DNA of 64,000 bases from a candidate division KSB1 bacterium (GTDB taxonomy: Bacteria; Zhuqueibacterota; Zhuqueibacteria; Oleimicrobiales; Geothermoviventaceae), in assembly GCA_034506315.1 (NCBI GenBank), contig JAPDPT010000010.1, forward strand, positions 1 to 64,000, given 5' to 3'. Below are positions 16,845 to 26,230 of this stretch, one piece after another. The stretch's first letter is position 1. Every line of letters starts with the position of its first letter. Under the pieces are notes generated by a model, which saw nothing but the letters and a program-made list of their open reading frames with translations, made no database searches and had not been told where the DNA came from. Made by a program: the position numbers and the translations under genes.

Positions 16845-17114
16845 CTACCGGTAGTGCTTGCGCACCCTTTTTAGGATTTTCCACGTGCACGAGAGGCCCG
16901 CGGGGAAGGTGACGAGGTCACCCCTTCCGATGCGTACCGGCTCGCCTCCGTCCGGGGTCACAATCACCTCGCCTTCCAGAAAATAGCATGTTTCCGCTTC
17001 CTCGTAATACCACGGGAATTCCGATTCCTCCTTCTCCCAGATGGGCCAACTGAACACGCCCATCTGTTCGAGCTTCTCGCGCGTTGGGGAGCGTTCGATC
17101 TCGATGTTCGCCAT
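16845..17114 (-). CDS. small cupin-domain protein (Cupin_3/DUF861)
   Basis: An 89-aa single cupin barrel. The sequence runs through the family pattern: GVFSWPIWEKEESEFPW, then EAETCYFLEGEV, then GRGDLVTFPAGLSCTWKI. These match the (S)-ureidoglycine aminohydrolase-like Cupin_3 group, whose small members have no firm function. Metal-binding His residues of classic cupins are largely replaced here (Glu and Cys remain), so a binding role or altered metal site is possible. It ends ahead of a hairpin-containing 129-nt gap. It is 44 nt downstream of the radical SAM gene. Confidence 0.85.
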   Translation of the reverse strand: MANIEIERSPTREKLEQMGVFSWPIWEKEESEFPWYYEEAETCYFLEGEVIVTPDGGEPVRIGRGDLVTFPAGLSCTWKILKRVRKHYR

Positions 17115-17158
17115 GCCTCGTACCTCCTTCCGGTAGCTGGTCCGGATCGATCACAACC

Positions 17159-18640
17159 TCAGTAGGCTTGGGGACTGCGGTCCAGAGCCTCCCCCGAAGC
17201 TTTGGAGAGCGCGCGGAAACGAAGCCAGTCCCCCACGATCTGCAGGGCCAGTCGTGGGCGCCTGATCGCATGGGTCACGTACCGCCACGAAAGCCGTCGC
17301 AGGATGGACTCAAAGCGGCGACTGTTGGCCAGATGGAAGGTCTCGTCGACCAGCCTGCGGAATTCGGAGAAGGGAATCACTTCGTTGACGTAGAAGTCGG
17401 GGGCTGACGCCAGGGTAGGATCCAGACTGTACTGGCGCCAGTCGATCTCGTGCGGGATCAGCCCCCGCTGCCGGGCGTAGTCCCACAGTGGTGTCCCGGG
17501 AAGGGGGGTCGTCACGTTGACCTGACAGAAATTCTGGGGGGACAATTCGAGGATCTCCCGAATAAGGTTCTGCGTCAGGCGAATGTCTTCCACCGTCTCC
17601 CCGGGGGACCCGAGCATAAAACAGCAGTGGCAGCCGATTCCCAGACGGTTGGCGATTCGTACGGCGCGGCGGCCATCTTCCACCGTCACGTCGCCCCCCT
17701 TCAGATAGCGGAGGATCCGCTCGGAGCCCGATTCAAGGCCCAGGGAGACTCGTACTACCCCCATCTCCTTCAGCGCCTCCATCAGAGGCTCGCTGACCAA
17801 ATTGGCGCGAAGGTCGAGGAAGAAGCGAACCTTGCCCAGGACCCCCCGTTCCCGGAGGCCCCTCGTGATGGCCCGCACCCGATGGAGATTGGCCGAGAAC
17901 AGGTCGTCCGCAATGTAGATGCCTTCGACCCGGTACGTGTGGACAAGCATGGCGATCTCGTCGGCCACGCGCCCGGGCGAATGGTAACGCACACGGCCCC
18001 ACTTCGCCGACACGTGGCAATAGACGCAACGGAAGGGACACCCGCGCGAGGTGAGGATGGTGGTGCCCCGTACGTACTCGTTGTTCATCAGGATTTGGCT
18101 GGGCGCCAGGTAACGCTCGATGTCCAGCGCCTCCCGGTCCGGCGGCGGGATGTTGTCCAGGGGAACAATCGGCGGCCTGGCCGAGGTACGCACCAGCCGA
18201 TCGCCATCCCAGAACGCCAGCCCCGGGATCTCGCAAAGCCGGGAAGGGGGTAGAGCCCGTCGGTCTAGGAAAAGCCGCATCAAGTCCAGGAGCGTCTCTT
18301 CCCCTTCCCCAATCACGCCGACGTCCACCCACCGGGGCAGGGATTCCGGCAGAGCCGTAACGTGCGGGCCGCCGAGGAGCACAGGGATCCCCATGTCCCG
18401 TTTTACCTTCTCCGAAAGGGCCATCACCTCGGGGAAGTTCGCAGAGTAAGCCGTGAAGCCCACCAGCTCTGGCTGCAGTTCAGCGATTCGCTCCAGCACA
18501 CGGCTCCCGGTGTTGACGACGCGCACCTGATCATAGCCGAGGCGTGCCTTAAGGTAGGCCACCAAATACCCCAGGCCCAAGGGAGGCTTGTTGTTGCTGA
18601 TGCCTTCCACCCAAGGATTTACCAGCACTAAGCCGGCCAC
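17159..18640 (-). CDS. B12-binding-domain radical SAM protein
   Basis: A 493-aa enzyme with an N-terminal cobalamin-binding fold (about residues 1-140, including LGLGYLVAYLK and VLLGGPHVTALPE) followed by a radical SAM core. The [4Fe-4S] cluster motif CxxxCxxC is seen in TSRGCPFRCVYCHVS near residue 200, followed by GIYIADDLF and SLGLESGSERILR. Relatives methylate unactivated carbon, rearrange lipids or modify antibiotics; the product here is unknown. It starts with GTG 18640 and overlaps the flippase gene by 13 nt, so the two are probably made together. Confidence 0.93.
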   Translation of the reverse strand: MAGLVLVNPWVEGISNNKPPLGLGYLVAYLKARLGYDQVRVVNTGSRVLERIAELQPELVGFTAYSANFPEVMALSEKVKRDMGIPVLLGGPHVTALPESLPRWVDVGVIGEGEETLLDLMRLFLDRRALPPSRLCEIPGLAFWDGDRLVRTSARPPIVPLDNIPPPDREALDIERYLAPSQILMNNEYVRGTTILTSRGCPFRCVYCHVSAKWGRVRYHSPGRVADEIAMLVHTYRVEGIYIADDLFSANLHRVRAITRGLRERGVLGKVRFFLDLRANLVSEPLMEALKEMGVVRVSLGLESGSERILRYLKGGDVTVEDGRRAVRIANRLGIGCHCCFMLGSPGETVEDIRLTQNLIREILELSPQNFCQVNVTTPLPGTPLWDYARQRGLIPHEIDWRQYSLDPTLASAPDFYVNEVIPFSEFRRLVDETFHLANSRRFESILRRLSWRYVTHAIRRPRLALQIVGDWLRFRALSKASGEALDRSPQAY

Positions 18641-20094
18641 GTCACCCTCCGCAAGGCCCTACGAATCCCGGCGCGCTCCCGGCCGTCGAAAAAGCCCGAC
18701 ACGTAGAGCAAGAGAGGGTAGCTGAGGGCCATCGCCAGGCGTACCGGAAAGGAAAGCTGTGGGTGGAACTGTCGCTCCAGGGCGAACAGAAAACCGGCCA
18801 CCACCCCCATGTGCACGATGCGCCGGTACTCGTAGCGAACCGGATAGAGCCTTTGCCCAACCACGAAAAGCGCCAAGGCCATGGCGGCGTACCCGAGGGT
18901 AGTCGCGTAGGCCGAGCCCATCATTCCGAACCGGGGGATCAGGAGGAAGTTGGCTGCAATGTTCACCGCCGCCCCTATGCCGGTGACCAGGGGCAGATAC
19001 TCCGATCGCGCCTCCGTGTAAATCCCGATCACGAAATTCAAGTAGGCCGCGTAGAAGATGTAGGCCAGCATCACCCAGGGGACCACGGGCGTGCTCTCCC
19101 AATACTGAGGCCCAAAGAGGGTGAAGCCAAGGATCTGGAAGCGAACGATATCGTCCACCACAAAACAGATCAGCAGGTAAACGGTCAAGCAGGCCAGCAA
19201 GAGATAGGTGAGAACGCGAGCGAAAAGTTCCTTAGCACCTTCTTTCTTCACCTCGCTCAGGAAAAACGGATGCCAGGCGAACCGGAAGGCCGCCACAAAG
19301 AGGGCCATGAACATGCCCAGCTTGTAGCCCGCGCTGTAGAGGCCCGTGACCTCATTCCCGGCCAGACGCTGCAGGATCACGCGATCAATCACGTCCATGA
19401 GCACGACGGCGATCGTCGAGGGAAGATAAGGCAGTCCAAATCGAAGGAGAAAGCGCAACGTGGGGACGGAAAACCGCAGCGACAGCCGCCGCAGGCTGAC
19501 GGGCAAGAGCAGCAGGAACGTTGCGCCGGATGCGAAAAGATTGGCCAGGAAAATCCCTTCCACGCCCATTCCCAGCTTCAGGATCAACAGGGCGTTCAAG
19601 ACGAACGTGATCAGGACGTTGGCCAACTGGAAGACGGCAAATGAGACGCTCTTCTCCTCCGCCCGCAAGAGAAGAAAGGACAGGATATTGACGGAGTCGA
19701 AGAAAAGAATACCACCGCTCAGCCGAATCAGGTCGGCGTGACGCGCGTCCTGCAGTAGCCACCGGGCCACCGGACCTGCGCCCAGCTCCAGGACGAGGGT
19801 AAACCCCGCGGCCAGAGCCAGCACGCTCCAGAAGGCGGTGGAATAGACGCGCTGCCGCTCCGCCTTCCCATCGCTCAGCAGGTACTGCCGCAAAAAGGCC
19901 GAAGGGACCCCCAGACTGTAGACGTCGATCGCAATGGCCAGAAACGTGAACACCACCGCGGCGATCCCGTACTCGCCTCGAGAGAAAGCGTTGGTGTGAA
20001 TGGGCAGAAGGAGAAAGCCCACCCCACGTGTGGCGATGTGGCTGATTCCGTAGACGATCGAATGCTTGGTGAGTCGCTTGATCCGATCCAGCAC
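18628..20094 (-). CDS. polysaccharide flippase (Wzx/MOP superfamily)
   Basis: An inner-membrane lipid-linked oligosaccharide flippase of the MOP superfamily, 488 aa with about 12-14 hydrophobic helices. Typical early sequence is RGVGFLLLPIHTNAFSRGEYG, followed by the polysaccharide-biosynthesis core and a C-terminal helix pair. The start is GTG 20094, with GGAG seven nt upstream, immediately after the nitrilase stop (TAA at 20099-20101). An extension to 20151 lies inside that gene. No glycosyltransferases surround it; the overlapping B12-radical SAM gene may modify its lipid or sugar cargo, which is inference. Confidence 0.92.
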   Translation of the reverse strand: MLDRIKRLTKHSIVYGISHIATRGVGFLLLPIHTNAFSRGEYGIAAVVFTFLAIAIDVYSLGVPSAFLRQYLLSDGKAERQRVYSTAFWSVLALAAGFTLVLELGAGPVARWLLQDARHADLIRLSGGILFFDSVNILSFLLLRAEEKSVSFAVFQLANVLITFVLNALLILKLGMGVEGIFLANLFASGATFLLLLPVSLRRLSLRFSVPTLRFLLRFGLPYLPSTIAVVLMDVIDRVILQRLAGNEVTGLYSAGYKLGMFMALFVAAFRFAWHPFFLSEVKKEGAKELFARVLTYLLLACLTVYLLICFVVDDIVRFQILGFTLFGPQYWESTPVVPWVMLAYIFYAAYLNFVIGIYTEARSEYLPLVTGIGAAVNIAANFLLIPRFGMMGSAYATTLGYAAMALALFVVGQRLYPVRYEYRRIVHMGVVAGFLFALERQFHPQLSFPVRLAMALSYPLLLYVSGFFDGRERAGIRRALRRVTWPA

Positions 20095-20098
20095 AGGC

Positions 20099-20905
20099 TT
20101 ACTCCACCCTCTGGACCAGCGCCGTGTAGAACTCCGGTCGGCGGTCCTCAAAGAGATGGTTCCTTGGCGTGAACCACTTGTCCCGCGCCCGGCTCACGTC
20201 GATCTCCGCTACGCCCACCTCCTCCGTTTCGGTCCCGGCTTGCGCCAGAACCTCCCCATCCGTGGCCGTGATCTGGCTCGCCCCGGTAAAGGCCAGCCGC
20301 TTCCCCGCTCGCTCCTCGACCCCGACCCGATTGGCAGTGACCGTGAAGACCCGGTTTTCCAGAGCGCGTGTACGCATGGCTCGCTGCGCGTAGGGTAACA
20401 CGAGGTTCGAGGGGTGGGCCAGCACCTCCGCGCCCGCCAGGGCCAGCGCCCGGCTCACCTCCGGGAAGATCCAGTCGAAACAGATCAAGACCCCGATCCG
20501 ACATTCGGGCAGTTCGAATACCGGTGCGCCGAGGTCGCCGGCGTCGAAAATGTCCTTTTCATCCCAGAAGAGGTGGAGCTTGCGGTACACGCCCAGGACC
20601 CCATCGGGACCCACTACCACCGCGCTATTGAACACCTGCTCGCCCGCCCGCTCACAGATGCCAGCTACCACATGGCAATGCCGAGCGCGCGCAACCTTGC
20701 AGAGCTCCCGCACGGTGGCGCCCCTGAAAGCGTCTTCAGCCAGGGAGCGGGCCTCCTTGCGATCTGCAAACACGTAGCCGGTGTGAAACAGCTCGGGAAG
20801 CACGAACAGATCGGCCTTCTCCCGGCACATCAGCTGAATGGCCCGTTCCACATTCTCGCGGACGCGCCCGAACTCGGGTCGCATCTGGACGTAGGCTACT
20901 CGCAC
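20099..20905 (-). CDS. nitrilase-superfamily carbon-nitrogen hydrolase
   Basis: A 268-aa cytoplasmic amidase of the C-N hydrolase family. The Glu-Lys-Cys triad is complete: Glu in FVLPELFHTG, Lys in YRKLHLFWDE, and the nucleophile Cys in GVLICFDWIFPE. Likely substrates are small amides such as omega-amides or N-carbamoyl compounds; the exact one is not determinable. The start is GTG 20905, with GGAGG seven nt upstream. It begins a three-gene minus-strand unit (nitrilase, flippase, radical SAM) with overlaps or gaps of under 15 nt. Confidence 0.92.
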   Translation of the reverse strand: MRVAYVQMRPEFGRVRENVERAIQLMCREKADLFVLPELFHTGYVFADRKEARSLAEDAFRGATVRELCKVARARHCHVVAGICERAGEQVFNSAVVVGPDGVLGVYRKLHLFWDEKDIFDAGDLGAPVFELPECRIGVLICFDWIFPEVSRALALAGAEVLAHPSNLVLPYAQRAMRTRALENRVFTVTANRVGVEERAGKRLAFTGASQITATDGEVLAQAGTETEEVGVAEIDVSRARDKWFTPRNHLFEDRRPEFYTALVQRVE

Positions 20906-21033
20906 CCGCTCGCCTCCTCAACGGATCCAGTCGTCTCGGCGCAGAGATCCCTTCCCGCTCGTGTCACCCGAACAGTCGCTCGCCGCCCGATGCCCTTGCT
21001 TGACCTCCGGTAAGCCCAAGGCTTCCCTGCTCC

Positions 21034-22068
21034 TCAGAGCACCCCCAGCTCAAGGGCCGTCTCGATCATCGCCCGGTAGTTCTCGAGGGGTACGTACTCG
21101 GGCACGGAGTTTCCGGATCCCAGGCAATAGCCTCCGTGTCGCCCCACGCTGTTTATCAGCCAAGCGACCTGTCTGCGGATCTCCTCGGGGCTTCCGCGTG
21201 CCAGGAGGTCCACGTCTACATTGCCGCAGAGGCAAAGGCGATTCCCGTAGCGGCGCTTCAGTTCCACGATGTCCATGGCCTTGGGCTCGATCGGGTGCAG
21301 AGCACGCACGCCGAGCTCCAGCAGTTCATCCAGAATGAGCCGGAGATCCCCGTCCGAGTGGTAGATGAGGGGGATGCGCCGGCTCTCGGCAAGCTCGGCA
21401 ATTCTCCGGATCCAGGGGAAGAGAAACCTGCGTAGGACCTCTGGCGACACCATCAAGCCGGTACGGTAGGCGATGTCGTCGCTGTAGAAAAGGGCGCCCA
21501 CGCGCGGCGAGGCGGCCATGCGCTGAAACATCTGGTACTCGAGGGTCCCAATGCGTTCGAAGACCGCCTCCACGAGCGCAGGCTCCTCGACGAGGGCAAA
21601 AGAAAATCGTTCGAAACCCAAGAAACGCCACGACCAGGTGAAGATGTCGCCATATTGGCCAATAATCCCCATCTCGGGGGGAAGGCGATGTTCCAACTCG
21701 TTCAAGCGGCCCCAGTCCAGGTCATCCACGGAGGGCCAGGGGAAGGCTTCCACATCCCGGGCGGAGGAGAAGATCCCCTTTCCCTCCTCGGCCCATACGC
21801 GGCTGCCCGACAGATCGGCGCGATCGCGCAGGTGGGCCGACCGGTCTTCCCCTGCAAGCTCAGGAGCGAAGTCCAAGCGGGGGCTGAAGAGCACGTAGTC
21901 GTATCCCGCCGACTGGGCGAAGGCGATCTCGTCCTCTACCGATTCGACGGGGTGTCCCAGAAATGCGGCCTTGATCGATCGGTCTACGATCAGTTCGAAA
22001 AGCGGAACGTAGGCGCTGCGTCCCCCGAAAAGGGTCTCCTGCAACACAGGGAAACTTGGTCGGGTCAT
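21034..22068 (-). CDS. uroporphyrinogen decarboxylase-family protein
   Basis: A 344-aa TIM-barrel protein of the URO-D/methyltransferase superfamily. It is not the haem enzyme, since it lacks the N-terminal PVWxMRQAG-type signature. Relatives include corrinoid-dependent methyltransferases and many uncharacterised members in carbohydrate or aromatic gene clusters. Supporting sequence includes YVLFSPRLDF, a SDDIAYRTGL motif, and the C-terminal ALHPIEPKAMDI and LCGNVDVDLLARG. The start is ATG 22068 with AGGA just upstream; the longer frame to 22392 runs into the symporter gene. It follows the Na+/solute symporter by 10 nt, so it may act on the imported compound. Confidence 0.88.
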   Translation of the reverse strand: MTRPSFPVLQETLFGGRSAYVPLFELIVDRSIKAAFLGHPVESVEDEIAFAQSAGYDYVLFSPRLDFAPELAGEDRSAHLRDRADLSGSRVWAEEGKGIFSSARDVEAFPWPSVDDLDWGRLNELEHRLPPEMGIIGQYGDIFTWSWRFLGFERFSFALVEEPALVEAVFERIGTLEYQMFQRMAASPRVGALFYSDDIAYRTGLMVSPEVLRRFLFPWIRRIAELAESRRIPLIYHSDGDLRLILDELLELGVRALHPIEPKAMDIVELKRRYGNRLCLCGNVDVDLLARGSPEEIRRQVAWLINSVGRHGGYCLGSGNSVPEYVPLENYRAMIETALELGVL

Positions 22069-22078
22069 GGTTCCTGCC

Positions 22079-23830
22079 TTAGTCGGCGATACTGGCCCAG
22101 CCGCGACGGGAGAGATCACGATAGACGACCCAGCCTGCCGCGGCCGCCACAACGGCGTACACAGCCGCTTCCAGCTCCCGCCCGAGAAGCAACTTCCCGA
22201 TCGCGAAAAGGCTCGCGTAGACCAGCACGCATCCGGCCGCCCAGTCCCGGAAGTCGGGCCAGAGGGATTCCCCCTCGTCGAGGCCGAGGCGGGCCCGGAT
22301 CGGCCTCCAGCCCGGGCCGCCGGGTCGGACCCTGCGGTAGAATTCCTGAAGAACCTTGTCGTCCTCCGGTCGGGTGAGAAATGTGACGGCAAGCCAGACG
22401 ATCGTGGTCACTGCCACCGTGATCAGCATCAGGGCGGCGAAATCCTTCGGTTTTTCGGCGCTCAGCCCGAAGGCGAGCTGGAGGGTGAGGGCGGTCACCA
22501 GGGAGGCGGCCATGGCGGCGATCTCCGACCAGGCGTTAATTCGCCACAAATACCAGCGAAGGATGTACACGCTTCCGCTTCCTGCTCCAAGAGCCAGGAG
22601 GAATCGCCACGCTCCGGAAATGGTTTCCATCAACAGGGTTGCCAGGCCGGCAAGCAGCATGGTGATCACGGTGGCAATGCGAGAAGCGCGCACGTAGTGT
22701 CCCTCATCCCTCTCGCGCACCAGGAATCGCCGGTAAAAGTCGTTGATCAGGTAGCTTGAGCCCCAGTTCAGCTGGGTGCTGATCGTCGACATGAACGCGG
22801 CGAAAAAGGCCGCCACCATCAGTCCCAGAAAGCCGGTGGGCATATGGTCCACCATCGTCCGGACGTAACCTGCTTCCTTGTCCGCCAGATCGGGGTAAAG
22901 TACCATGCTTGCCAGCGCCACAAGGATCCAGGGCCACGGGCGCAGGGCGTAGTGGGCCACGTTGAACCAAAGGGTTGCCAACAGGGAGTGTTTCTCGTCC
23001 TTGGCCGAGAAGATACGCTGGGCGATGTATCCGCCGCCGCCCGGTTCGGCCCCTGGGTACCAGGCAGCCCACCACTGAACGAACACGTACACCAGAAAAG
23101 CAGAAATGGGCATCCATGCCGATCCCACCTCGGGCACGAACCGGAACAGGCTTTCCGAGGTGGCAGGGTACATGGCCGCCAATTTCTCCTCAAGACCGGA
23201 AACCCCGCCCACCGCCGAGAGGGTAAAGACCGCAAGCGCGATCGACCCCGTCATGGCGATGGCGAACTGAACAAAGTCTGTGACGACCACACCCCACAAT
23301 CCCGACAGGGTCGAGTAGAGGAGGACCACAGCAAGGCTCAGGACGATCGCCTCAATCCTGCCCACGCCGAGAACAATGCCCAGGATCTTCACCATGGCCA
23401 GGGTAACCCAGCCCATGATGATAGCATTGATCGGGATGGCGAGATAGAGGGCCCGGAAGGCACGCAGTACCGCTGCGGGTTTGCCACCGTAGCGAATCTC
23501 CGTGAACTCGACATCCGTGAGGACGCCCGATCGACGCCACAGCCTTGCGTAGAGGAACACGGTGAGCATGCCGCTCATTAAGAAGTTCCACCACAGCCAG
23601 TTGCCGGCGATGCCATTGTTCACCACAAGGCCCGTAACGGCCAGCGGAGTGTCCGCGGCGAAGGTCGTGGCCACCATTGAGGTACCGGCCAGCCACCACG
23701 GCAAGCTCCTCCCGGAGACGAAGAACTCGACCATGCTGGAACTGGCCCGCCGCGAGAAAGCCAACCCAACGACAACGGTAAGCACGAAGTACGCCACAAC
23801 CAGAGCCCAATCCAGCGCGTGCAGACTCAC
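22079..23830 (-). CDS. sodium:solute symporter (SSS family)
   Basis: A 583-aa inner-membrane transporter of the SSS family (proline/galactose/myo-inositol type) with about 13-14 helices. The N-terminus reads WALVVAYFVLTVVVGLAFSRR, followed by FFVSGRSLPWW and AGTSMVATTFAADTPL, the sodium-site helix. A late ISTQLNWGSSYLINDFY is conserved in this branch. I chose GTG 23830, because GGGGAG is seven nt upstream; another GTG at 23836 would be too close to it. The UroD-like gene follows after 10 nt. Substrate unknown, perhaps a sugar or organic acid. Confidence 0.93.
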   Translation of the reverse strand: MSLHALDWALVVAYFVLTVVVGLAFSRRASSSMVEFFVSGRSLPWWLAGTSMVATTFAADTPLAVTGLVVNNGIAGNWLWWNFLMSGMLTVFLYARLWRRSGVLTDVEFTEIRYGGKPAAVLRAFRALYLAIPINAIIMGWVTLAMVKILGIVLGVGRIEAIVLSLAVVLLYSTLSGLWGVVVTDFVQFAIAMTGSIALAVFTLSAVGGVSGLEEKLAAMYPATSESLFRFVPEVGSAWMPISAFLVYVFVQWWAAWYPGAEPGGGGYIAQRIFSAKDEKHSLLATLWFNVAHYALRPWPWILVALASMVLYPDLADKEAGYVRTMVDHMPTGFLGLMVAAFFAAFMSTISTQLNWGSSYLINDFYRRFLVRERDEGHYVRASRIATVITMLLAGLATLLMETISGAWRFLLALGAGSGSVYILRWYLWRINAWSEIAAMAASLVTALTLQLAFGLSAEKPKDFAALMLITVAVTTIVWLAVTFLTRPEDDKVLQEFYRRVRPGGPGWRPIRARLGLDEGESLWPDFRDWAAGCVLVYASLFAIGKLLLGRELEAAVYAVVAAAAGWVVYRDLSRRGWASIAD

Positions 23831-23942
23831 CGGCACTCTCCCCTGTTGGATCCGATCGCCTCTCCCCAGCTATAGGACAAGGCCTCGGCCGCCCCGTCGA
23901 TCGAGGCGTCTCTGACCGGTCTGCGGGCAAACAGCTTCGCAA

Positions 23943-24851
23943 TCACTCTCGGGCAGCCACGTAACTTCGCAACGTCCCGATCCCTTCGATTTCTGCCTCA
24001 ACCACATCGCCAGGACGGATGGGACCTGTGCCCGCGGGCGTTCCTGTGCAAATTAGATCTCCCGGATGAAGGGTGCACCAGCGGCTGATCGTCGAAACGA
24101 GGGTGGGGACGTCAAAGACCATCTCCGAGGTCCGGGCCCTTTGCCTCAGCTGGCCGTTCACTCGCAGCTCGAGGCGCAGGTCTAACGGGCCCCGAATGCA
24201 CCCGCGCGGCACCACATAGGGACCCACCGGGCAGAACGTGTCGAAGCTCTTGGAGCGCAACCAGGGCCAGCCCCGCCGAAAGTCCTCCAGCTGCAGGGCA
24301 CGCGCGGTGACGTCGTTCACGACCGTGTAACCGGCGATGTGATCCCACGCCCTGTCCGGCGAAATGTCCACTCCCCCTTTGCCAATGACCACGCCCAGCT
24401 CGATCTCGTGCTCCACCGAACCCACCCCCTTCGGGACGAGGATCGTGCCCCCGTGGGGCAGGAGGGCACTGGGGAGCTTGGCGAACACGATGGGTTCATC
24501 CGGAACGCTCGCCCCCCACTCTTCGGCGTGCTCCCGGTAGTTCCGGCCCACGCAGAGGATCTTCTGAGGCCGGGCCACCGGCACATCGATCGCGTACTTC
24601 CCTTGCAGGCGGAACTCGGGCAGAAGGCCGCGCTTCTCCAGCGCCTCCATGACCTCGAGAAACGTTTCCAACTCGAAGTAGCCGAGCTCGATCATCACCT
24701 GCAGGAATTGCAAGGAAGGACCCCGCCCACCGGCTTCGAGATTCTTGAAAGCCTCCCAGGCAAGGGTGAAATCGTAGGCTTGGCTCCGCCAGATCACCCC
24801 GATCCCCGCGAGGTCATCGCCGCGGCGGTAGCTGAAAGCTTTCACGAGCAT
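23943..24851 (-). CDS. fumarylacetoacetate hydrolase-family protein
   Basis: A 302-aa enzyme of the FAH superfamily. The N-terminal ~90 residues are a variable cap; the catalytic fold starts at KILCVGRNYREHAEE. Metal ligands are seen in SVEHEIELGVVIGKGG and NDVTARALQ, and the C-terminal GDLICTGTPAGTG is typical. Relatives hydrolyse or decarboxylate 2-oxo acids (acylpyruvase, 2-keto-3-deoxy sugar acid dehydratase). The latter would fit neighbours that look like sugar catabolism. It is transcribed away from the plus-strand aldo-keto reductase. Confidence 0.92.
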   Translation of the reverse strand: MLVKAFSYRRGDDLAGIGVIWRSQAYDFTLAWEAFKNLEAGGRGPSLQFLQVMIELGYFELETFLEVMEALEKRGLLPEFRLQGKYAIDVPVARPQKILCVGRNYREHAEEWGASVPDEPIVFAKLPSALLPHGGTILVPKGVGSVEHEIELGVVIGKGGVDISPDRAWDHIAGYTVVNDVTARALQLEDFRRGWPWLRSKSFDTFCPVGPYVVPRGCIRGPLDLRLELRVNGQLRQRARTSEMVFDVPTLVSTISRWCTLHPGDLICTGTPAGTGPIRPGDVVEAEIEGIGTLRSYVAARE

Positions 24852-25203
24852 TCCTCAATCTCCTGCGTGCCACGTGGCATCCATTTTAGCAAACGAGCCA
24901 GGAACACGCAAGGCGGTTTTCCGCAAAGGTCCCAAGGCTACCCAGAACCACATGCCCCCAAGGGCCATGTCCGCGCACTCCTCTCGCAGGGAGGGCAGCC
25001 TCCCGCGCATCCGCCGTAGCGCCGCGAGGGATTGCCAAGAACGTAAAGTCGCGTTCCCGACGCCGCGGACGCCGAGGGACCGCCAGCCTTTTCTTACTTT
25101 CCCCTTGACAACTACCCACCGGAGTGCCATTTTTGTGGTCGTTGGGAAACAGTCCCGGCAGCTTGGGACGACGGGCCGAGGAGAAGATCCCGAGGTGCGA
25201 GCC
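24852..25203. other. divergent intergenic region with a candidate promoter
   Basis: This 352-nt gap separates the divergent FAH and aldo-keto reductase genes and must hold both promoters. On the plus strand a consensus TTGACA lies at 25105-25110, but the expected -10 position (25128-25133) reads only CATTTT, so the assignment is weak. No coding frame here resembles a protein family. Confidence 0.4.
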
Positions 25204-26145
25204 ATGAACCGTCGCCAGTTTCTAAAGTCTTCAGCGTATGCCGCAGGCTTTGCGGTGACCGGCTGTTCGCTCTGGAGGCGGCAAGGACGAACGCTCCCCA
25301 AGCGTCCCCTGGGTCGCACAGGCGAGCGGCTGTCCATCGTCGGTTTGGGCGGGGTTGTACTGGACCAGATGCATCCGGCTGATGCTCGGGAGCTGATCTC
25401 GGAGGTGCTCGACCTCGGCCTGAACTACTTTGACGTCGCCCCTTCGTACGGGAACGCCGAGGAGGTGATGGGCCAGGCTCTGCGAGGGCGACGAGAGGGC
25501 GTATTCCTTGCGTGCAAAACCCTCAAACGCGACGCCGAGGGAGCCCGCCAGGAGCTTGAGCGCTCCCTGAGGCTCTTGCAGACGGATCACTTCGACCTGT
25601 ACCAGCTCCACGCCCTGAGCTCTGCAGAGGATGTGGAAAAGATCTTCGGTCCCAAGGGGGCCATCGAGGCTTTCGTCAAGGCAAGGGACGAAGGTCTGAT
25701 CCGCTACATCGGCTTCAGTGCTCACTCGGTGAAGGCAGCGCTCCTTGCCCTTGACCACTTCTCATTCGACACCGTCCTGCTTCCCGTGAACTTCGTGCTT
25801 TTCTACGTGGCCGATTTCGGCCCCCAGGTCATCAAGAAGGCCCGAGAAAAAGGGACGGCTGTCCTGGCCATCAAATCCCTGGCCTTCCACCGTTTGGCGG
25901 AAGGCCAGGAACGCGTGCGGCCGAAGTGTTGGTACGTACCCCTGACCGACCGCGCTCTCGCCGCCAAGGCCTTGCGCTTTACCCTTTCCCAAGACGTGAC
26001 GGCGGCTATTCCACCGGGCGACCCTGAGTTATTCCGGATGGCCGTAGACCTCGCTTTCGACGTCCAGCCCCTGAGCCGGCAGGAAGAGGAAGAGCTGAGG
26101 ATGCTCGCTCGCGGCAAGGAGCCTCTCTTTCAGCTCGATCTCTGA
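25204..26145 (+). CDS. exported aldo/keto reductase with Tat-like signal
   Basis: A 313-aa NADPH-type aldo/keto reductase. The N-terminus MNRRQFLKSS is a twin-arginine-type signal, with a Cys in FAVTGCSLW that could also make it a lipoprotein. The TIM barrel starts at LGRTGERLSIVGLGG. The catalytic set is present: Asp and Tyr in FDVAPSYGN, Lys in LACKTLK, His in LYQLHAL. The C-terminal part is slightly short. The start is ATG 25204 with GAGGTG six nt upstream; an open frame to 24874 has no homology. It is a second exported oxidoreductase in this window, beside the Gfo/Idh protein at 1.1-2.5 kb. Confidence 0.92.
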   Translation: MNRRQFLKSSAYAAGFAVTGCSLWRRQGRTLPKRPLGRTGERLSIVGLGGVVLDQMHPADARELISEVLDLGLNYFDVAPSYGNAEEVMGQALRGRREGVFLACKTLKRDAEGARQELERSLRLLQTDHFDLYQLHALSSAEDVEKIFGPKGAIEAFVKARDEGLIRYIGFSAHSVKAALLALDHFSFDTVLLPVNFVLFYVADFGPQVIKKAREKGTAVLAIKSLAFHRLAEGQERVRPKCWYVPLTDRALAAKALRFTLSQDVTAAIPPGDPELFRMAVDLAFDVQPLSRQEEEELRMLARGKEPLFQLDL

Positions 26146-26230
26146 TCCCAGCGCCCACGTAGGCCAAAGGGAGCTACCACCGGCCTCGTCGGCCTTAGCC
26201 TTGAGGAATACGCTGAAACGGAGAGCCCCC

